The notes beneath the pieces were generated by a model. The model was not told where the DNA came from. It searched no databases and saw only the letters and a program-made list of their open reading frames with translations. From JBJXFK01 sp046155505 (GTDB lineage Bacteria > Planctomycetota > Phycisphaerae > UBA1845 > Fen-1342): a stretch of DNA of 29,382 nt. Shown piece after piece: positions 6,964 through 15,144 of this stretch. The stretch spans positions 1-29,382 of the forward strand of contig JBJXFK010000037.1 in assembly GCA_046155505.1 (NCBI GenBank). Reading direction: 5' to 3'. Each line of letters starts with the position of its first letter. The first letter of the stretch is position 1. A program made the position numbers and the translations under genes.

Positions 6964-7983
6964 TTACTGGCCGTGCGGATGGTGCTTGCGATGCACCTCT
7001 TTGAGATGCCGCGTCTGGACATGCGTATAGATCGCAGTGGTCGCGACGCTGGAGTGGCCGAGCAATTCCTGCACGACGCGCAGGTCCATGCCGCCTTCGA
7101 GCAGATGCGTGGCGAAGCTGTGCCGCAATGTGTGCGGGCTGCATTTGCCGGGGATGCCGCGCTTGATCGCCTCGCGCCGCACGAGCCGCCAGACCGCCGT
7201 TCGCTCGATCGGCCCGCCCGTGCGGCTCAGAAACAGCGGCAGGTTGAGCTTTACTTTTTCCGTCAGCGGCCCCTCGACCTTACCCGATTGCATGCCCGCC
7301 GCCACGAGATCAAGCCATTGGCGTTCGAGATAGACCTCGATCGCGTCGATGGCCGACTTGCCCACCGGCACCACGCGCTCCTTGCGGCCCTTGCCGATGC
7401 ACCGCACGTAACCGTGCTTCAGGCTCGCATCGCGCAGCCGCAGGCCGCACAGTTCGCTGACACGCAAGCCGCAGGCGTAGAACAATTCGAGAATCGCCCG
7501 GTCGCGGATGCCGAGCGGGTTGTCGAGTTCGGGCGAGGTGACCAGCTCGACGGTGCGATCGAGCGCGAGCGTCTCGGGCAGGCGCTGCCACTGCTTGGGC
7601 AATTCGAAATGGGTCTTCAAATCCTGCGTGATCTGCGCGGTCAGCAGCAGCCAGCGGGCCCACATGCGAATCGACACCACATGCCGCGCGATGGTGCTCT
7701 CGCGATAGCCGCGGCCGGACAGCTCGATCAGATAGCCCTGCGTAATTCCAGCGTCGATCGCCGCTTCGTTACCGACGCCTTGTCGTCGCAGGTAATCGCC
7801 GAGTTGTTCGAGATCGCGACGATATGCGATCATCGTCAGCGGCGAGAGGCCGAGTTCGACATTTTGGTACGTGCGGAACCGATCGAGCGATTCCAGAAAC
7901 CACGGCGGGCACTCGACAGGTGCGTCGGGTTTTGCGGCAGTCGAGGCGCGGCTGCGTTTAGCAGCGGCCGATAGCGGCGTCAT
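6964..7983 (-). CDS. Tyrosine recombinase, XerC/XerD type
   Basis: 339 residues from ATG 7983, chosen because a strong GGAGGTG lies 8 bases upstream (7992-7998). An in-frame ATG at 8013 lacks this. The N-terminal SAM-like DNA-binding domain (about 28-115) is followed by the catalytic domain with the full active-site set: R174 (ACGLRVSEL), K198 (GKGRKER), H284-x-x-R287 (HTLRHSFATH), H310 (LLGHSS) and Y319 (AIYTHV). XerC/XerD resolve chromosome dimers at dif sites. The length is slightly above the usual 300 or so because of a basic N-terminal extension and an insert of about 20 residues after the lysine motif (QSGKVEGPLTEKVKL). No mobile genes flank it, so a housekeeping role fits, but XerC versus XerD cannot be settled from this sequence. 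Confidence 0.92.
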   Translation of the reverse strand: MTPLSAAAKRSRASTAAKPDAPVECPPWFLESLDRFRTYQNVELGLSPLTMIAYRRDLEQLGDYLRRQGVGNEAAIDAGITQGYLIELSGRGYRESTIARHVVSIRMWARWLLLTAQITQDLKTHFELPKQWQRLPETLALDRTVELVTSPELDNPLGIRDRAILELFYACGLRVSELCGLRLRDASLKHGYVRCIGKGRKERVVPVGKSAIDAIEVYLERQWLDLVAAGMQSGKVEGPLTEKVKLNLPLFLSRTGGPIERTAVWRLVRREAIKRGIPGKCSPHTLRHSFATHLLEGGMDLRVVQELLGHSSVATTAIYTHVQTRHLKEVHRKHHPHGQ

Positions 7984-7991
7984 GTGCGACT

Positions 7992-7998
7992 CACCTCC
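7992..7998 (-). promoter_or_regulatory. Shine-Dalgarno that fixes the recombinase start
   Basis: GGAGGTG on the minus strand, 8 bases before ATG 7983. It favours this start over the upstream ATG at 8013. Confidence 0.75.
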
Positions 7999-8078
7999 GT
8001 GCGAGTCAACCATTCAGTTCGTGCCGTGGCATGATAGCGGGGCAGTCCACGGGCGCGCAAGGAGCGCGGTGATCACGC

Positions 8079-8141
8079 GGGGAGCATCGGCCTCCGGCCG
8101 GTGAATTTAGAGTGCGCACCGGCCGGAGACCGATGCTCCCC
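8079..8141. repeat. Large inverted repeat, 24-bp arms
   Basis: Arms 8079-8102 and 8118-8141 (GGGGAGCATCGG... / ...CCGATGCTCCCC) match with one mismatch, around a 15-bp AT-richer loop. It lies 12 bp past the stop of the secreted peptidase gene, upstream of the recombinase. It could stop transcription of the peptidase gene, but no T run follows, so a REP-like repeat is an equally good reading. Confidence 0.75.
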
Positions 8142-8153
8142 AGCGCCGCGTGT

Positions 8154-10460
8154 TCAACAATTCAGGCCGAAATTCGCCAGAAGCGTCGCCAAATCGGTCA
8201 GGTCCACGTCGCCGTCCGCGTCGGCGTCGCCCTCGGCGATTGTCGCGCCCGTCGGCATGCCGAAGTTCGACAGCAGCCGGGCCAGGTCGGTCAGGTCGCG
8301 TGCGCCATCGCCGTTGGTGTCGCCCACGCAGGGCTGCACAAGCTCGATCGCGCCCAGGTCGACAATCGGCACCGCGCCCGCTCCACTGTCGGCGGTTTGC
8401 GGATCATCCGAAAGGCGAACGCTGTCCAAAACATCAATCGGCAACGCCTCGATACGGTTGCCATCGCGATCCACGTCGGCAGCATCGCTGGCGAGCAGCG
8501 CGTTGTCACCCGCATCGACGCACGGCGAACCGCTCGGCAAGCGATAATCATTCGCCGCCGCATCGACGAACAGCGGATCGGCGTTGATGGTGCTGACCCA
8601 ACCGGTCGCGGCCCCGCCGCCGACGATCGCTGCTGGGCCGCCTTGTACGTTGCTGCGGTTCGCACTGACGCTCGTGCCAACTACCGTATAGGCCGTCGGC
8701 CCCTGCGTGGTGGCGGTGTTGCCCCAGACAATGCTGTTGTGCAGCGTGACCGAACCGACTTCTGACAGGTTGAACGCACCGCCGCGCTGCGTGGCGGCGT
8801 TGCGGCTGATCGTGCAGTTCACGAGCGTTGCTAGCGAGGTCTGGCTCGCCTCGATGCCCGCGCCGTTCGTGCCGGCATTGGCCGCGATCACGCAACCGAC
8901 AAACGTCGGCAGCGAACCGAGCCGCGCCCGCACGCCGCCGCCGGTCGGGCAGGCATTTGCCACGATGCGGCAATTCACAAAGTACGGATCCGCTCGCGTG
9001 AACGCATACACACCGCCGCCGCTTTGCGTCGCCGTGTTCGCGGTGATCAGGCAATTGGCGATCGTCGGCGATGCGGTGACGCAATAGATGCCCGCGCCGA
9101 CGGTGATGCTGCCGCCGCGAATCGTGAAGCCATCGACGACCGACTGTCGCGTTTCATTCGTGTGAAAATAGAACCCGCGTCCGGAATTCTGGCAGTCGAT
9201 GATGGTGTTCGCCGCGCCCGTTTCGCCGCGGACGACAATCGATTTGCCGCCGAAATCGAGGTTCTTGTTGCCGGTGCCCGTGTACGTTCCGGGTGCGACG
9301 AGCACCGTATCTCCCGCGACCGCCGCGTTGATCGCCGCTTGAATCGTCGCAAAATCGGTCGGCACGCGGCGAACCGTCTGGCACGCATCCGGCACGCCGT
9401 TGCTATCCGTGTCGGCCGCGCCCGCGGCAATTTCGCAGACGTTGCTCGTGCCGTCGCTATCGCAGTCGGCGGCGATGCCGACCTCGCACACGTCGGGAAA
9501 GCCGTTGCCGTTGCAATCGGTCAGCGCGCTCGATGCGATCTGCTGCGCATCGGAAACGCCGTCGCCGTTACAATCGTCGGCGTGAAACGCACGCGCGTTG
9601 TCGGCCAGATAACCCGCCACGACACGCACCATCTTGATCGCGAACGGATAGTTGATGTAATTCGGCTGATTTTCGTAGTCGCAAGCCTGGTGATAGCAGG
9701 TGTTGCCGACGTAATTGTCCTCGACAAAACACACGGCCTGATATCCGGCTTGATCGAACGGGTGATGATCGCTGAAGTTCGCCGCGCCGTTGCTTTGCAC
9801 GTTTACGCCGTTGCCGTACACCGGAAACGCGGCGATCAAGCCGTTTTTCAGCGGAGCGGCGGTCGCACTGCCGTAAATGTCCTGCGCGTTGGCCCCGTTA
9901 TCTTTGGCGATCATGTCGAGTTGGATCATGCCGCGAATCGTGTCGCTGCGGCGGCCCGCGACATAAGCCGTGCTGCCGACGAGTCCGCGTTCTTCGACGT
10001 CCCACGCGCAATAACGAATCGTGTACGCCGTCTCGTATTGCGACAGAATGCGGGCCAGCTCGATCACCGCGGCCACGCCCGATGCGTCGTCATCCGCACC
10101 GGCGTTGTTCACCGAGTCATAGTGCGCCCCAACGACATAGACCTCGTCCGGATAGAGCACGCCACGTTGCTCGGCGATCACGTTGTAATACGTACTGCCC
10201 TGATAGGTGAAGCCGTTGAGTTCGACGGGCAGGCCGTGGCCTTGCAGCAGCGCGACGATGTTGTCGCGTGCTAGGTCGTGATGCGCCCCGTTGTAATTGC
10301 GATTGTGGCCCTGCTGCGTGTAGAGATGGTTCTCGTGTACGTCCTGATATGTGGCGACCTGCACCTGGTTGGCAATTTCAAGACCGATATCGCTGGCGGT
10401 TGCCGCGGCGAAGACAGACCCAGTAGCGATCATCGCCGCGACACGCGAAATTCGAAGCAT
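8154..10460 (-). CDS. Secreted mosaic protein: M28 peptidase, Ca-binding repeats, beta-helix, dockerin-like tail
   Basis: 768 residues from ATG 10460, supported by a GGGGAG Shine-Dalgarno (10466-10471). A signal peptide occupies residues 1-23 (AAATAS|D). Residues about 50-295 are an M28 zinc aminopeptidase domain: H113 and D115 (GAHYDS), the GADDDASG motif with the bridging Asp, the E156/E157 pair (DVEERG), D182 (QLDMI) and H257 (CYHQAC). Residues about 305-370 carry calcium-binding D-x-N-x-D repeats of the thrombospondin-3 type (DCNGNGFPDVCE). Residues about 373-640 form a right-handed parallel beta-helix starting with the usual VPTDFATIQAAINAA. The end (about 711-768) has two EF-like repeats, DTNGDGARDLTDLARLL and DADADGDVDLTDLATLL, in planctomycete dockerin-like style. 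Probably an extracellular or surface protein that trims peptides. The substrate of the beta-helix is unknown. Confidence 0.9.
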   Translation of the reverse strand: MLRISRVAAMIATGSVFAAATASDIGLEIANQVQVATYQDVHENHLYTQQGHNRNYNGAHHDLARDNIVALLQGHGLPVELNGFTYQGSTYYNVIAEQRGVLYPDEVYVVGAHYDSVNNAGADDDASGVAAVIELARILSQYETAYTIRYCAWDVEERGLVGSTAYVAGRRSDTIRGMIQLDMIAKDNGANAQDIYGSATAAPLKNGLIAAFPVYGNGVNVQSNGAANFSDHHPFDQAGYQAVCFVEDNYVGNTCYHQACDYENQPNYINYPFAIKMVRVVAGYLADNARAFHADDCNGDGVSDAQQIASSALTDCNGNGFPDVCEVGIAADCDSDGTSNVCEIAAGAADTDSNGVPDACQTVRRVPTDFATIQAAINAAVAGDTVLVAPGTYTGTGNKNLDFGGKSIVVRGETGAANTIIDCQNSGRGFYFHTNETRQSVVDGFTIRGGSITVGAGIYCVTASPTIANCLITANTATQSGGGVYAFTRADPYFVNCRIVANACPTGGGVRARLGSLPTFVGCVIAANAGTNGAGIEASQTSLATLVNCTISRNAATQRGGAFNLSEVGSVTLHNSIVWGNTATTQGPTAYTVVGTSVSANRSNVQGGPAAIVGGGAATGWVSTINADPLFVDAAANDYRLPSGSPCVDAGDNALLASDAADVDRDGNRIEALPIDVLDSVRLSDDPQTADSGAGAVPIVDLGAIELVQPCVGDTNGDGARDLTDLARLLSNFGMPTGATIAEGDADADGDVDLTDLATLLANFGLNC

Positions 10461-10571
10461 GAAAACTCCCCAATCGAGCACCAGACAGGCAATCGGCAGC
10501 CTACGACCGACGCATCCATCATACCCGGACGACTCCCGGATTCACCCCTGAAATTCCGGGCGACGAATTGC

Positions 10572-12770
10572 TCACGCGGAGGGCAATTCTGCCTCGTTGG
10601 TGCGGGCCTCGCGACGTGCGCGCTGCGACTCTTCCAGTCGCGATGCGACGTAGACCAACCGCGTCATGCCGCGCGACTGCAACGCGTGCAGTTGCTCGAT
10701 CATCTGCTGGCCCGCTTGCAAGACGACAGACGGGTCGTTGCCCAGAATGGGATGCGCCAGCAAGTATGGCCCGAGCGTAATCCCGCGCTGCGCATGCTCA
10801 AACGGATAGTCCACGTCGCGCAGGTCACGCCGCAAGTTGTTCGCCGTCTCGGCGATGTCCTTGATTCGGATCGTCAGCGACGCGGCGAGTTCTTCGGTGA
10901 CGCCGCCACGCTCCGAAATTTCGCCCACCCACATCAGGCAGCGGATCGCCTGCAAGACCTGCACGCGAAACTCCAGCACGGGCTGCAAGTGAACCAGCGC
11001 GCGCCAGATTTTCTCGGCGGTTTCGATCAGTTTCGGCGCGCTGGGCACCTGCTTGGCGACCGCCGGCAAGCGCAGCAACCGCAGCTCGGCGGCGAGCCGC
11101 TCGCTGACCGCGTCTTCGTATGCGCGCACCGTGTCGAGTATCGGGTGCATCTCGCGCCGAACCTGCGTACGCGCCGATTCGATCTCGGCAACGCTCCACT
11201 TGGCCAGGCCGACTTGCTTCGGCTGGAGCTGCACTTTTCCGCGACACAGCATCTCCGCCGCCTCGAGCGTCGCCAGACGATCTTCCGCCGCGGACAGCTT
11301 CGCGTAGGCGTCCTTGGCCGCAGGTGCCAGCGAACGCACTCGGCTCACGGCCGCGCGGGCGGCCGCGGCGAGATCCTTCGGAGGCGCGGTCGATTCCAGT
11401 TCAATCGATGAAACCACGAACGGGCGAACGTCGGAAACGTCCAGACACAGATAGCCGCTGAGCGCTGCGGATTCGCGGACGCGCTGCTCGTGCTGATCGA
11501 CCAGCAACTCGGTGGACGTGAGATTCGCGGGCGTGACTTCCTCACCGATCCGATCGCGGTAATAGACGAACGTCATCGTCTTGCACACCTTGTCGAATTG
11601 ATCGAATAGCTGCGTCGCCGGGCCGTCTGCAATCTGCACCCCGCCGCTCGGGCTGCGTTTCACACTAGCGATGCGATCACGATCAGCGGGGTGCGTCGCC
11701 AGCAGCGCCGTCGGAGTCGATTCAATCGTCTTGCGAATGTCTGCCGTTGCGTCGGGCGGAATGCTCCGCGCTCGATGCGAAATCAGTCCGACCAGATTAT
11801 CGGCGAGCCGCCGATCACGCCACGCAGCCCCGAGTTGCTGATGCGCCGTCTGCGATGCCATGTTCAACTCGGCGAGCCGATAGACCGTTTTCTCAAACGT
11901 GTCATCGCCGGCAACAGCCGCTTCGTAGCTGTCGGCGTCGTACTCCATCTGCCGCGCCAGGAAAAAGGTCAGGAACAGACCGATCTGCATCAGACACCAC
12001 AAGATGCCGCGCGTGATCCAGATCAGCAACTTCGCGAGCCAGACGAAGACCTGACCATAGAATCCGCCGGATTCACTCACTGTACCAAGCCACTCATCCC
12101 ATTGATCGCGCTCGTAGACGAGCCGGGAGAACCACTGGTTGATCGTCACAATGACGTAGCGCAGCCGCATGCCGAGGCCCTGCGCAAAATGCCCGAACTC
12201 GTGGGCCAGAACGCCGGTGAATTGCCGCAGCGTTAGCCCCGCGACCAGCGGCAAACCGATCGTGAGCCGCAGGTCGCGCCCGAGAAAGCTCCAGAATCCG
12301 CGGCGAAAACTGGCATAGGCGTTCACGTCACAATTCAGCGCGATCTCGCGCGGCGCGGGCGCACCGACCATTCGACACAGATGCTCGACGTATTCAAATA
12401 GCAGCGGCTGGTCTTCGCGGCGGACCGGCAATCCGTCGAACTCCCGCGAACGCGGTGCGAACAATGGCTTGATCATGAACAGCAGCAACAATCCGCCGCC
12501 GAGCAGCGGGCCGATGTAGAGTGCGGCGGCGAGTTTGACCCCGCGCGCGCCGCGCACATGCTGAAACACGGTCGCGTCGTTTACCGCGTGCCAATACAAC
12601 CCGTAACCAACGGCCGCCACGATGGCGAGGTACACGAGCGGCAGCAGGACCATCGCGATCGAGACCAGCAGAAGTGACAGCGTGTAGACCGGCGAGGTGC
12701 CGCGCCGCGCGATCTCACCGCTCAGCAACGCCGCTGGCGCAACCGCGCCACCGCCCGATGTTCGGCTCAC
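10572..12770 (-). CDS. M48-family membrane metalloprotease, long form
   Basis: 732 residues from a GTG at 12770, preceded by GGAGGA six bases upstream. The frame itself reaches a TTG at 12797, which has no ribosome-binding site. The N-terminus has two membrane segments (TLSLLLVSIAMVLLPLVYL; AALYIGPLLGGGLLLLFMI). The zinc site is HEFGH (residues 190-194, in VLAHEFGHFAQ), with the likely third ligand in the EYDADSYE motif after another hydrophobic pair (LLIWITRGILWCLMQIGLF). This is the M48 (Ste24/HtpX-like) layout. About 350 further residues of soluble helical sequence follow the peptidase core, much longer than HtpX (about 290 residues), with no domain I recognise. A role in membrane protein quality control is inferred. 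It lies 135 bp downstream of the HAD gene on the same strand. Confidence 0.85.
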   Translation of the reverse strand: MSRTSGGGAVAPAALLSGEIARRGTSPVYTLSLLLVSIAMVLLPLVYLAIVAAVGYGLYWHAVNDATVFQHVRGARGVKLAAALYIGPLLGGGLLLLFMIKPLFAPRSREFDGLPVRREDQPLLFEYVEHLCRMVGAPAPREIALNCDVNAYASFRRGFWSFLGRDLRLTIGLPLVAGLTLRQFTGVLAHEFGHFAQGLGMRLRYVIVTINQWFSRLVYERDQWDEWLGTVSESGGFYGQVFVWLAKLLIWITRGILWCLMQIGLFLTFFLARQMEYDADSYEAAVAGDDTFEKTVYRLAELNMASQTAHQQLGAAWRDRRLADNLVGLISHRARSIPPDATADIRKTIESTPTALLATHPADRDRIASVKRSPSGGVQIADGPATQLFDQFDKVCKTMTFVYYRDRIGEEVTPANLTSTELLVDQHEQRVRESAALSGYLCLDVSDVRPFVVSSIELESTAPPKDLAAAARAAVSRVRSLAPAAKDAYAKLSAAEDRLATLEAAEMLCRGKVQLQPKQVGLAKWSVAEIESARTQVRREMHPILDTVRAYEDAVSERLAAELRLLRLPAVAKQVPSAPKLIETAEKIWRALVHLQPVLEFRVQVLQAIRCLMWVGEISERGGVTEELAASLTIRIKDIAETANNLRRDLRDVDYPFEHAQRGITLGPYLLAHPILGNDPSVVLQAGQQMIEQLHALQSRGMTRLVYVASRLEESQRARREARTNEAELPSA

Positions 12771-12782
12771 GACCGGTCCTCC
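12768..12782 (-). promoter_or_regulatory. Shine-Dalgarno plus GTG start of the M48 gene
   Basis: Minus strand GGAGGA (12782-12777), six-base spacer, then GTG (12770-12768). It decides the start over the unsupported TTG at 12797. Confidence 0.7.
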
Positions 12783-12905
12783 GGACGTTGCATGCAAATT
12801 CGAGAAATGAACCGCCCGCCGGTAAATGGTCGGGCACTTCGTCGAAGTTATCCAAATCGGAGTGAATCGTCAATCGTAGTTGCGTGAATATCTCAAGTTT
12901 CGGCG

Positions 12906-13550
12906 TCAGCACCAACAATCGAGGGTGCACGCGGCCCCCGCCTCGCGCAGCCGCTCCGCATGGCCATCCAACACATGTCCGCCGCCGACGAAACCGATCG
13001 CCGTCATTCCCGCCGCCACCGCCGCGCGGATGCCGCCGGCCGAATCCTCGACCACCACGCACCGCGCCGGCTCGACGTCCAGCCGCGCCGCGACATACAA
13101 AAATAGGTCTGGTGCCGGCTTGGCGTTCTTCACGAGCGCCGCGCTGTAGACATGCTCGCCAAACCAGTGCCGCATACCGCACGCGTCCATCGCTCCATCC
13201 AGACGCTGCGGATAACTGTTCGACGCCACCGCGCGCGGCTGCGTCAACCGCTCCAGTACCGCTTCGATCCCCGACATCGGCTGCAACTCGCGCTCAAACG
13301 CCGCCACCATGCGCCTCGTCAAGTCGCGCTGCACCACATCCGCGACGCGCCGCCCGTGATCGAGTTGCACGCGCTCGACAATCATCGGCAACGTCATGCC
13401 GACATACGTAAGCGTCGATTGCTCGACGGTCATCGCCACGCCGAGCTCGCCGAGCAACTCGCAAAACACGCGATTCGAAATGGGTTCGCTATCGACCACC
13501 ACGCCGTCAAAGTCGAAAATGATAGCTCCGGCGGCGTCGAGCAGCCGCAT
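12906..13550 (-). CDS. HAD-superfamily phosphatase (beta-phosphoglucomutase-like subfamily)
   Basis: About 214 residues from ATG 13550. A TTG at 13568 with a G-rich stretch upstream is an alternative start that adds six residues. The HAD motifs are in order: motif I DFDGVVVDSE (nucleophile and acid/base Asp), a helical cap domain, motif II VASNS, motif III lysine in VKNAKPAPDLFLY, and motif IV VVEDSAGGIRAAVAAGM. This is the subfamily of beta-phosphoglucomutase, phosphoglycolate phosphatase and sugar-phosphatases (GPH/YieH type). Substrates cannot be told from sequence, and a small sugar phosphate is most likely. It ends with an unusual Cys-containing tail (CTLDCWC). It is divergent from the small lipoprotein gene and upstream of the M48 gene. 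Confidence 0.88.
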   Translation of the reverse strand: MRLLDAAGAIIFDFDGVVVDSEPISNRVFCELLGELGVAMTVEQSTLTYVGMTLPMIVERVQLDHGRRVADVVQRDLTRRMVAAFERELQPMSGIEAVLERLTQPRAVASNSYPQRLDGAMDACGMRHWFGEHVYSAALVKNAKPAPDLFLYVAARLDVEPARCVVVEDSAGGIRAAVAAGMTAIGFVGGGHVLDGHAERLREAGAACTLDCWC

Positions 13551-13626
13551 TGCGTCATCAAGCGCCAAAATCTCACACCCCCGCTCGCCGCCGCCACGCG
13601 AAATCGAGACGATCTTCCGTCGCCCG

Positions 13627-13657
13627 TTGACAACGGCCTCACGCCGCGACAGACTAT
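13627..13657 (+). promoter_or_regulatory. Candidate promoter of the small lipoprotein gene
   Basis: A perfect TTGACA (-35) at 13627-13632 is followed at 17-19 bp by weak -10 candidates (CAGACT at 13650 or GACTAT at 13652). The lipoprotein ATG is about 40 bp further on, with a GAAAGG ribosome site between. The -10 match is poor, so this is tentative. Confidence 0.35.
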
Positions 13658-13696
13658 CCTCATTAGGCGGCCTTCCCGCAAGAGAAAGGGTTCACG

Positions 13697-13897
13697 ATGC
13701 GCAAGTTGGCGTTGTTTGGTCTATTGGTCGGCATCGTTGCCTCATTTGGCTGCGAGGGTGTGGTCAAGAATTTCGACGAGCGCATGAACCAGTACGGGCA
13801 GACGCTCGACATGGACACGCGCCAGCTCGTGGACGACTGGGATTATCTGTGGCTGGCCGACCGCCAGTACCGCATGACCCGTTGGCACACGCGCTAG
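13697..13897 (+). CDS. Small lipoprotein (66 aa)
   Basis: Starts at ATG 13697 after a purine-rich AGAGAAAGGG ribosome site. Residues 1-18 are a short lipoprotein signal (MRKLALFGLLVGIVASFG) with the lipid-attachment Cys at 19. The -3/-2 residues (Ser-Phe) are not the strict consensus. The mature part is 48 residues, charged and aromatic (VKNFDERMNQYGQTLDMD; DWDYLWLADRQYRMTRWH), with no further cysteine and no known domain. It is probably attached to a periplasm-facing membrane. It is followed by a hairpin with a T-rich tail. Function unknown; the signal, ribosome site, candidate promoter and terminator make it a credible gene. Confidence 0.75.
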   Translation: MRKLALFGLLVGIVASFGCEGVVKNFDERMNQYGQTLDMDTRQLVDDWDYLWLADRQYRMTRWHTR

Positions 13898-13923
13898 GCC
13901 GAATCGGCTCGCGGCAGAATTTG

Positions 13924-13999
13924 CCGCCCGCGCGAAATCGACTCGCCGTCTGTACCGTCGCCTTGCCACGCAAGTCGACGGCGCGGGCGGCGATTTTGT
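13924..13999 (+). terminator. Terminator-like hairpin after the small lipoprotein
   Basis: A 10-bp perfect outer stem (CCGCCCGCGC at 13924-13933 with GCGCGGGCGG at 13981-13990) and an inner TCGACT/AGTCGA stem, followed by the T-rich CGATTTTGTTT. The loop is large, so efficiency is uncertain. Confidence 0.5.
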
Positions 14000-14288
14000 T
14001 TGCGCGATTTGCCGCGAGTGCCACGCCGATCGTAACCATATGCTTTGTAACACTTTACAGCCGCATCCGCGTGCCGTTCCGGAATCGCTCTCGGCCCACC
14101 CTCATCGCCTGATGGTCGCAAGCCGCATTGGCCGATACACTTCGCAGGTCGCATTGCGAATTGATTCAGGGAATATCCGCTGCATCCGCGCGGTTTTCCA
14201 TCTCGTATTCAATTCCGACCGGCGGGTGCGAGGGTCGCTGCTCGTCGGTGAGCCGAAAAAATCGTTCCGGTGGGAACCGAGATCTATT

Positions 14289-14295
14289 AAAGGAG
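14289..14295 (+). promoter_or_regulatory. Strong Shine-Dalgarno of the Cys-rich protein gene
   Basis: AAAGGAG, seven bases before ATG 14303. It is the strongest ribosome site in the window and suggests high expression. Confidence 0.75.
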
Positions 14296-14302
14296 CGTCC
14301 GA

Positions 14303-15055
14303 ATGAACCGTTTCATGATTGTTGCCGCGTCGACCGTGCTGATGGCGTGTAGTGCGTTTGCCCAGTGTACCGCCAGCGGCGGCGAAACCAAGGCCACCGA
14401 GGCCAAGGCCGGCGGCAAGTGCTGCATGGCCGGCGACAAGAAGGGCGAGTGCTCGAGCACGTGCAGCGAAGGCTCGAAGGCCGTCGCCGTGAAGATGCCC
14501 AAGATGTCGTACAAGGTCGGCGACAAGGAAGTCTGCTGCTCGTCGGAAGCGAGCGAGCTGGCCAAGGGCGACAAGAGCAAGATCCAGTTCGTCGTCGCCG
14601 GCAAGAGCTACACCAGCCAGGCCGAAGCGACCGATGCGCTCGCGACCGCCCTCGACGGCTTCATGAACGAAGTCATCACGGTCAAGTACGCCGTTGGCGA
14701 TAGCTGCGTCGCCTGCCCGACCGCCGCCAAGGAAATGGCGTCGAAGGACAACAAAAAGGTCCAGTATCGCGTCGCCTCGTTCAACTTCGAGAAACAGGAA
14801 GACGCTGACAAGGCCGTCAAGGTCGCCAAGGAAGCCGCCGCCAAGGTCGAGATGAAGATGATGGTCGGCGAGAAGTGCTACCAGTGCCCGATGAGCGCCG
14901 GCGAAGCCGCCAAGAAGGAAAGCAAATCGGTCGAGTTCGTGGTCGGCGAGAAGAAGTCGTGCTGCGACAAGGAAGCCAAAGTCATGTTGGCCAAGGCGCG
15001 CATCGACGCCGCCATGAAGGCCATGAGCGAAGCCCCGGGCATCGCGAAGGCCTAA
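14303..15055 (+). CDS. Secreted Cys-rich protein with three tandem 57-59 residue repeats
   Basis: 250 residues. The signal peptide is MNRFMIVAASTVLMACSAFA|Q. A Cys-rich spacer follows (C22, C40, C41, C50, C54), then three tandem units whose VG(D/E) motifs start at residues 72, 131 and 188. Each unit has a cysteine pair right after VGD/VGE (C78-C79; C135-x-x-C138; C192-x-x-C195), then an Ala/Lys/Glu helix (ASELAKGDK, AKEMASKDN, AGEAAKKES), a short strand (IQFVV, VQYRV, VEFVV) and a second Ala-rich helix. The third unit has an extra CC (220-221). It is rich in Lys, Ala and Cys, with no membrane segment after the signal. The CxxC spacing suggests metal binding or thiol chemistry in the periplasm, but I do not recognise the family. 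A strong ribosome site and two strong terminators point to an abundant single-gene transcript. Confidence 0.85.
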   Translation: MNRFMIVAASTVLMACSAFAQCTASGGETKATEAKAGGKCCMAGDKKGECSSTCSEGSKAVAVKMPKMSYKVGDKEVCCSSEASELAKGDKSKIQFVVAGKSYTSQAEATDALATALDGFMNEVITVKYAVGDSCVACPTAAKEMASKDNKKVQYRVASFNFEKQEDADKAVKVAKEAAAKVEMKMMVGEKCYQCPMSAGEAAKKESKSVEFVVGEKKSCCDKEAKVMLAKARIDAAMKAMSEAPGIAKA

Positions 15056-15088
15056 GTGACTGCAGCGATCGGGACTCGGTGCGCGACG

Positions 15089-15117
15089 GCGTTGCGCGTG
15101 ACAGCGCAACGCTTTTT
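15089..15117 (+). terminator. Rho-independent terminator of the Cys-rich gene
   Basis: Perfect 9-bp stem GCGTTGCGC / GCGCAACGC (15089-15097, 15104-15112), a 6-base loop, and then five T. It lies 34 bp after the stop codon. Confidence 0.9.
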
Positions 15118-15144
15118 CGCGCGGCGAAAGCAATGATCCGCATT

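Larger units (their letters stand above)
13898..14302. other. Intergenic region between small lipoprotein and Cys-rich protein
   Basis: This 405-bp gap holds a terminator-like hairpin at its left end (13924-13999), and at its right end a small GTTCC/GGAAC hairpin (14264-14277) just before the strong AAAGGAG of the next gene. The promoter of the Cys-rich gene should be here, but no convincing -35/-10 pair was found. No coding sequence is supported. Confidence 0.5.

Noticed and set aside
6964..7983. First tyrosine recombinase as part of a mobile element
   Set aside because: It has housekeeping XerC/XerD motifs, no tRNA or att site beside it, and no other mobile-element genes; only small repeats adjoin it.
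8154..8330. Dockerin-like tail read as evidence of a cellulosome
   Set aside because: Planctomycetes carry many such DxNxDG tails without known cellulosomes, and no cohesin or scaffoldin is in the window.
10537..10562. CCCGGA/TCCGGG hairpin after the M48 gene as a terminator
   Set aside because: The stem is only 6 bp with a 14-base loop, and no T run follows on the minus strand.
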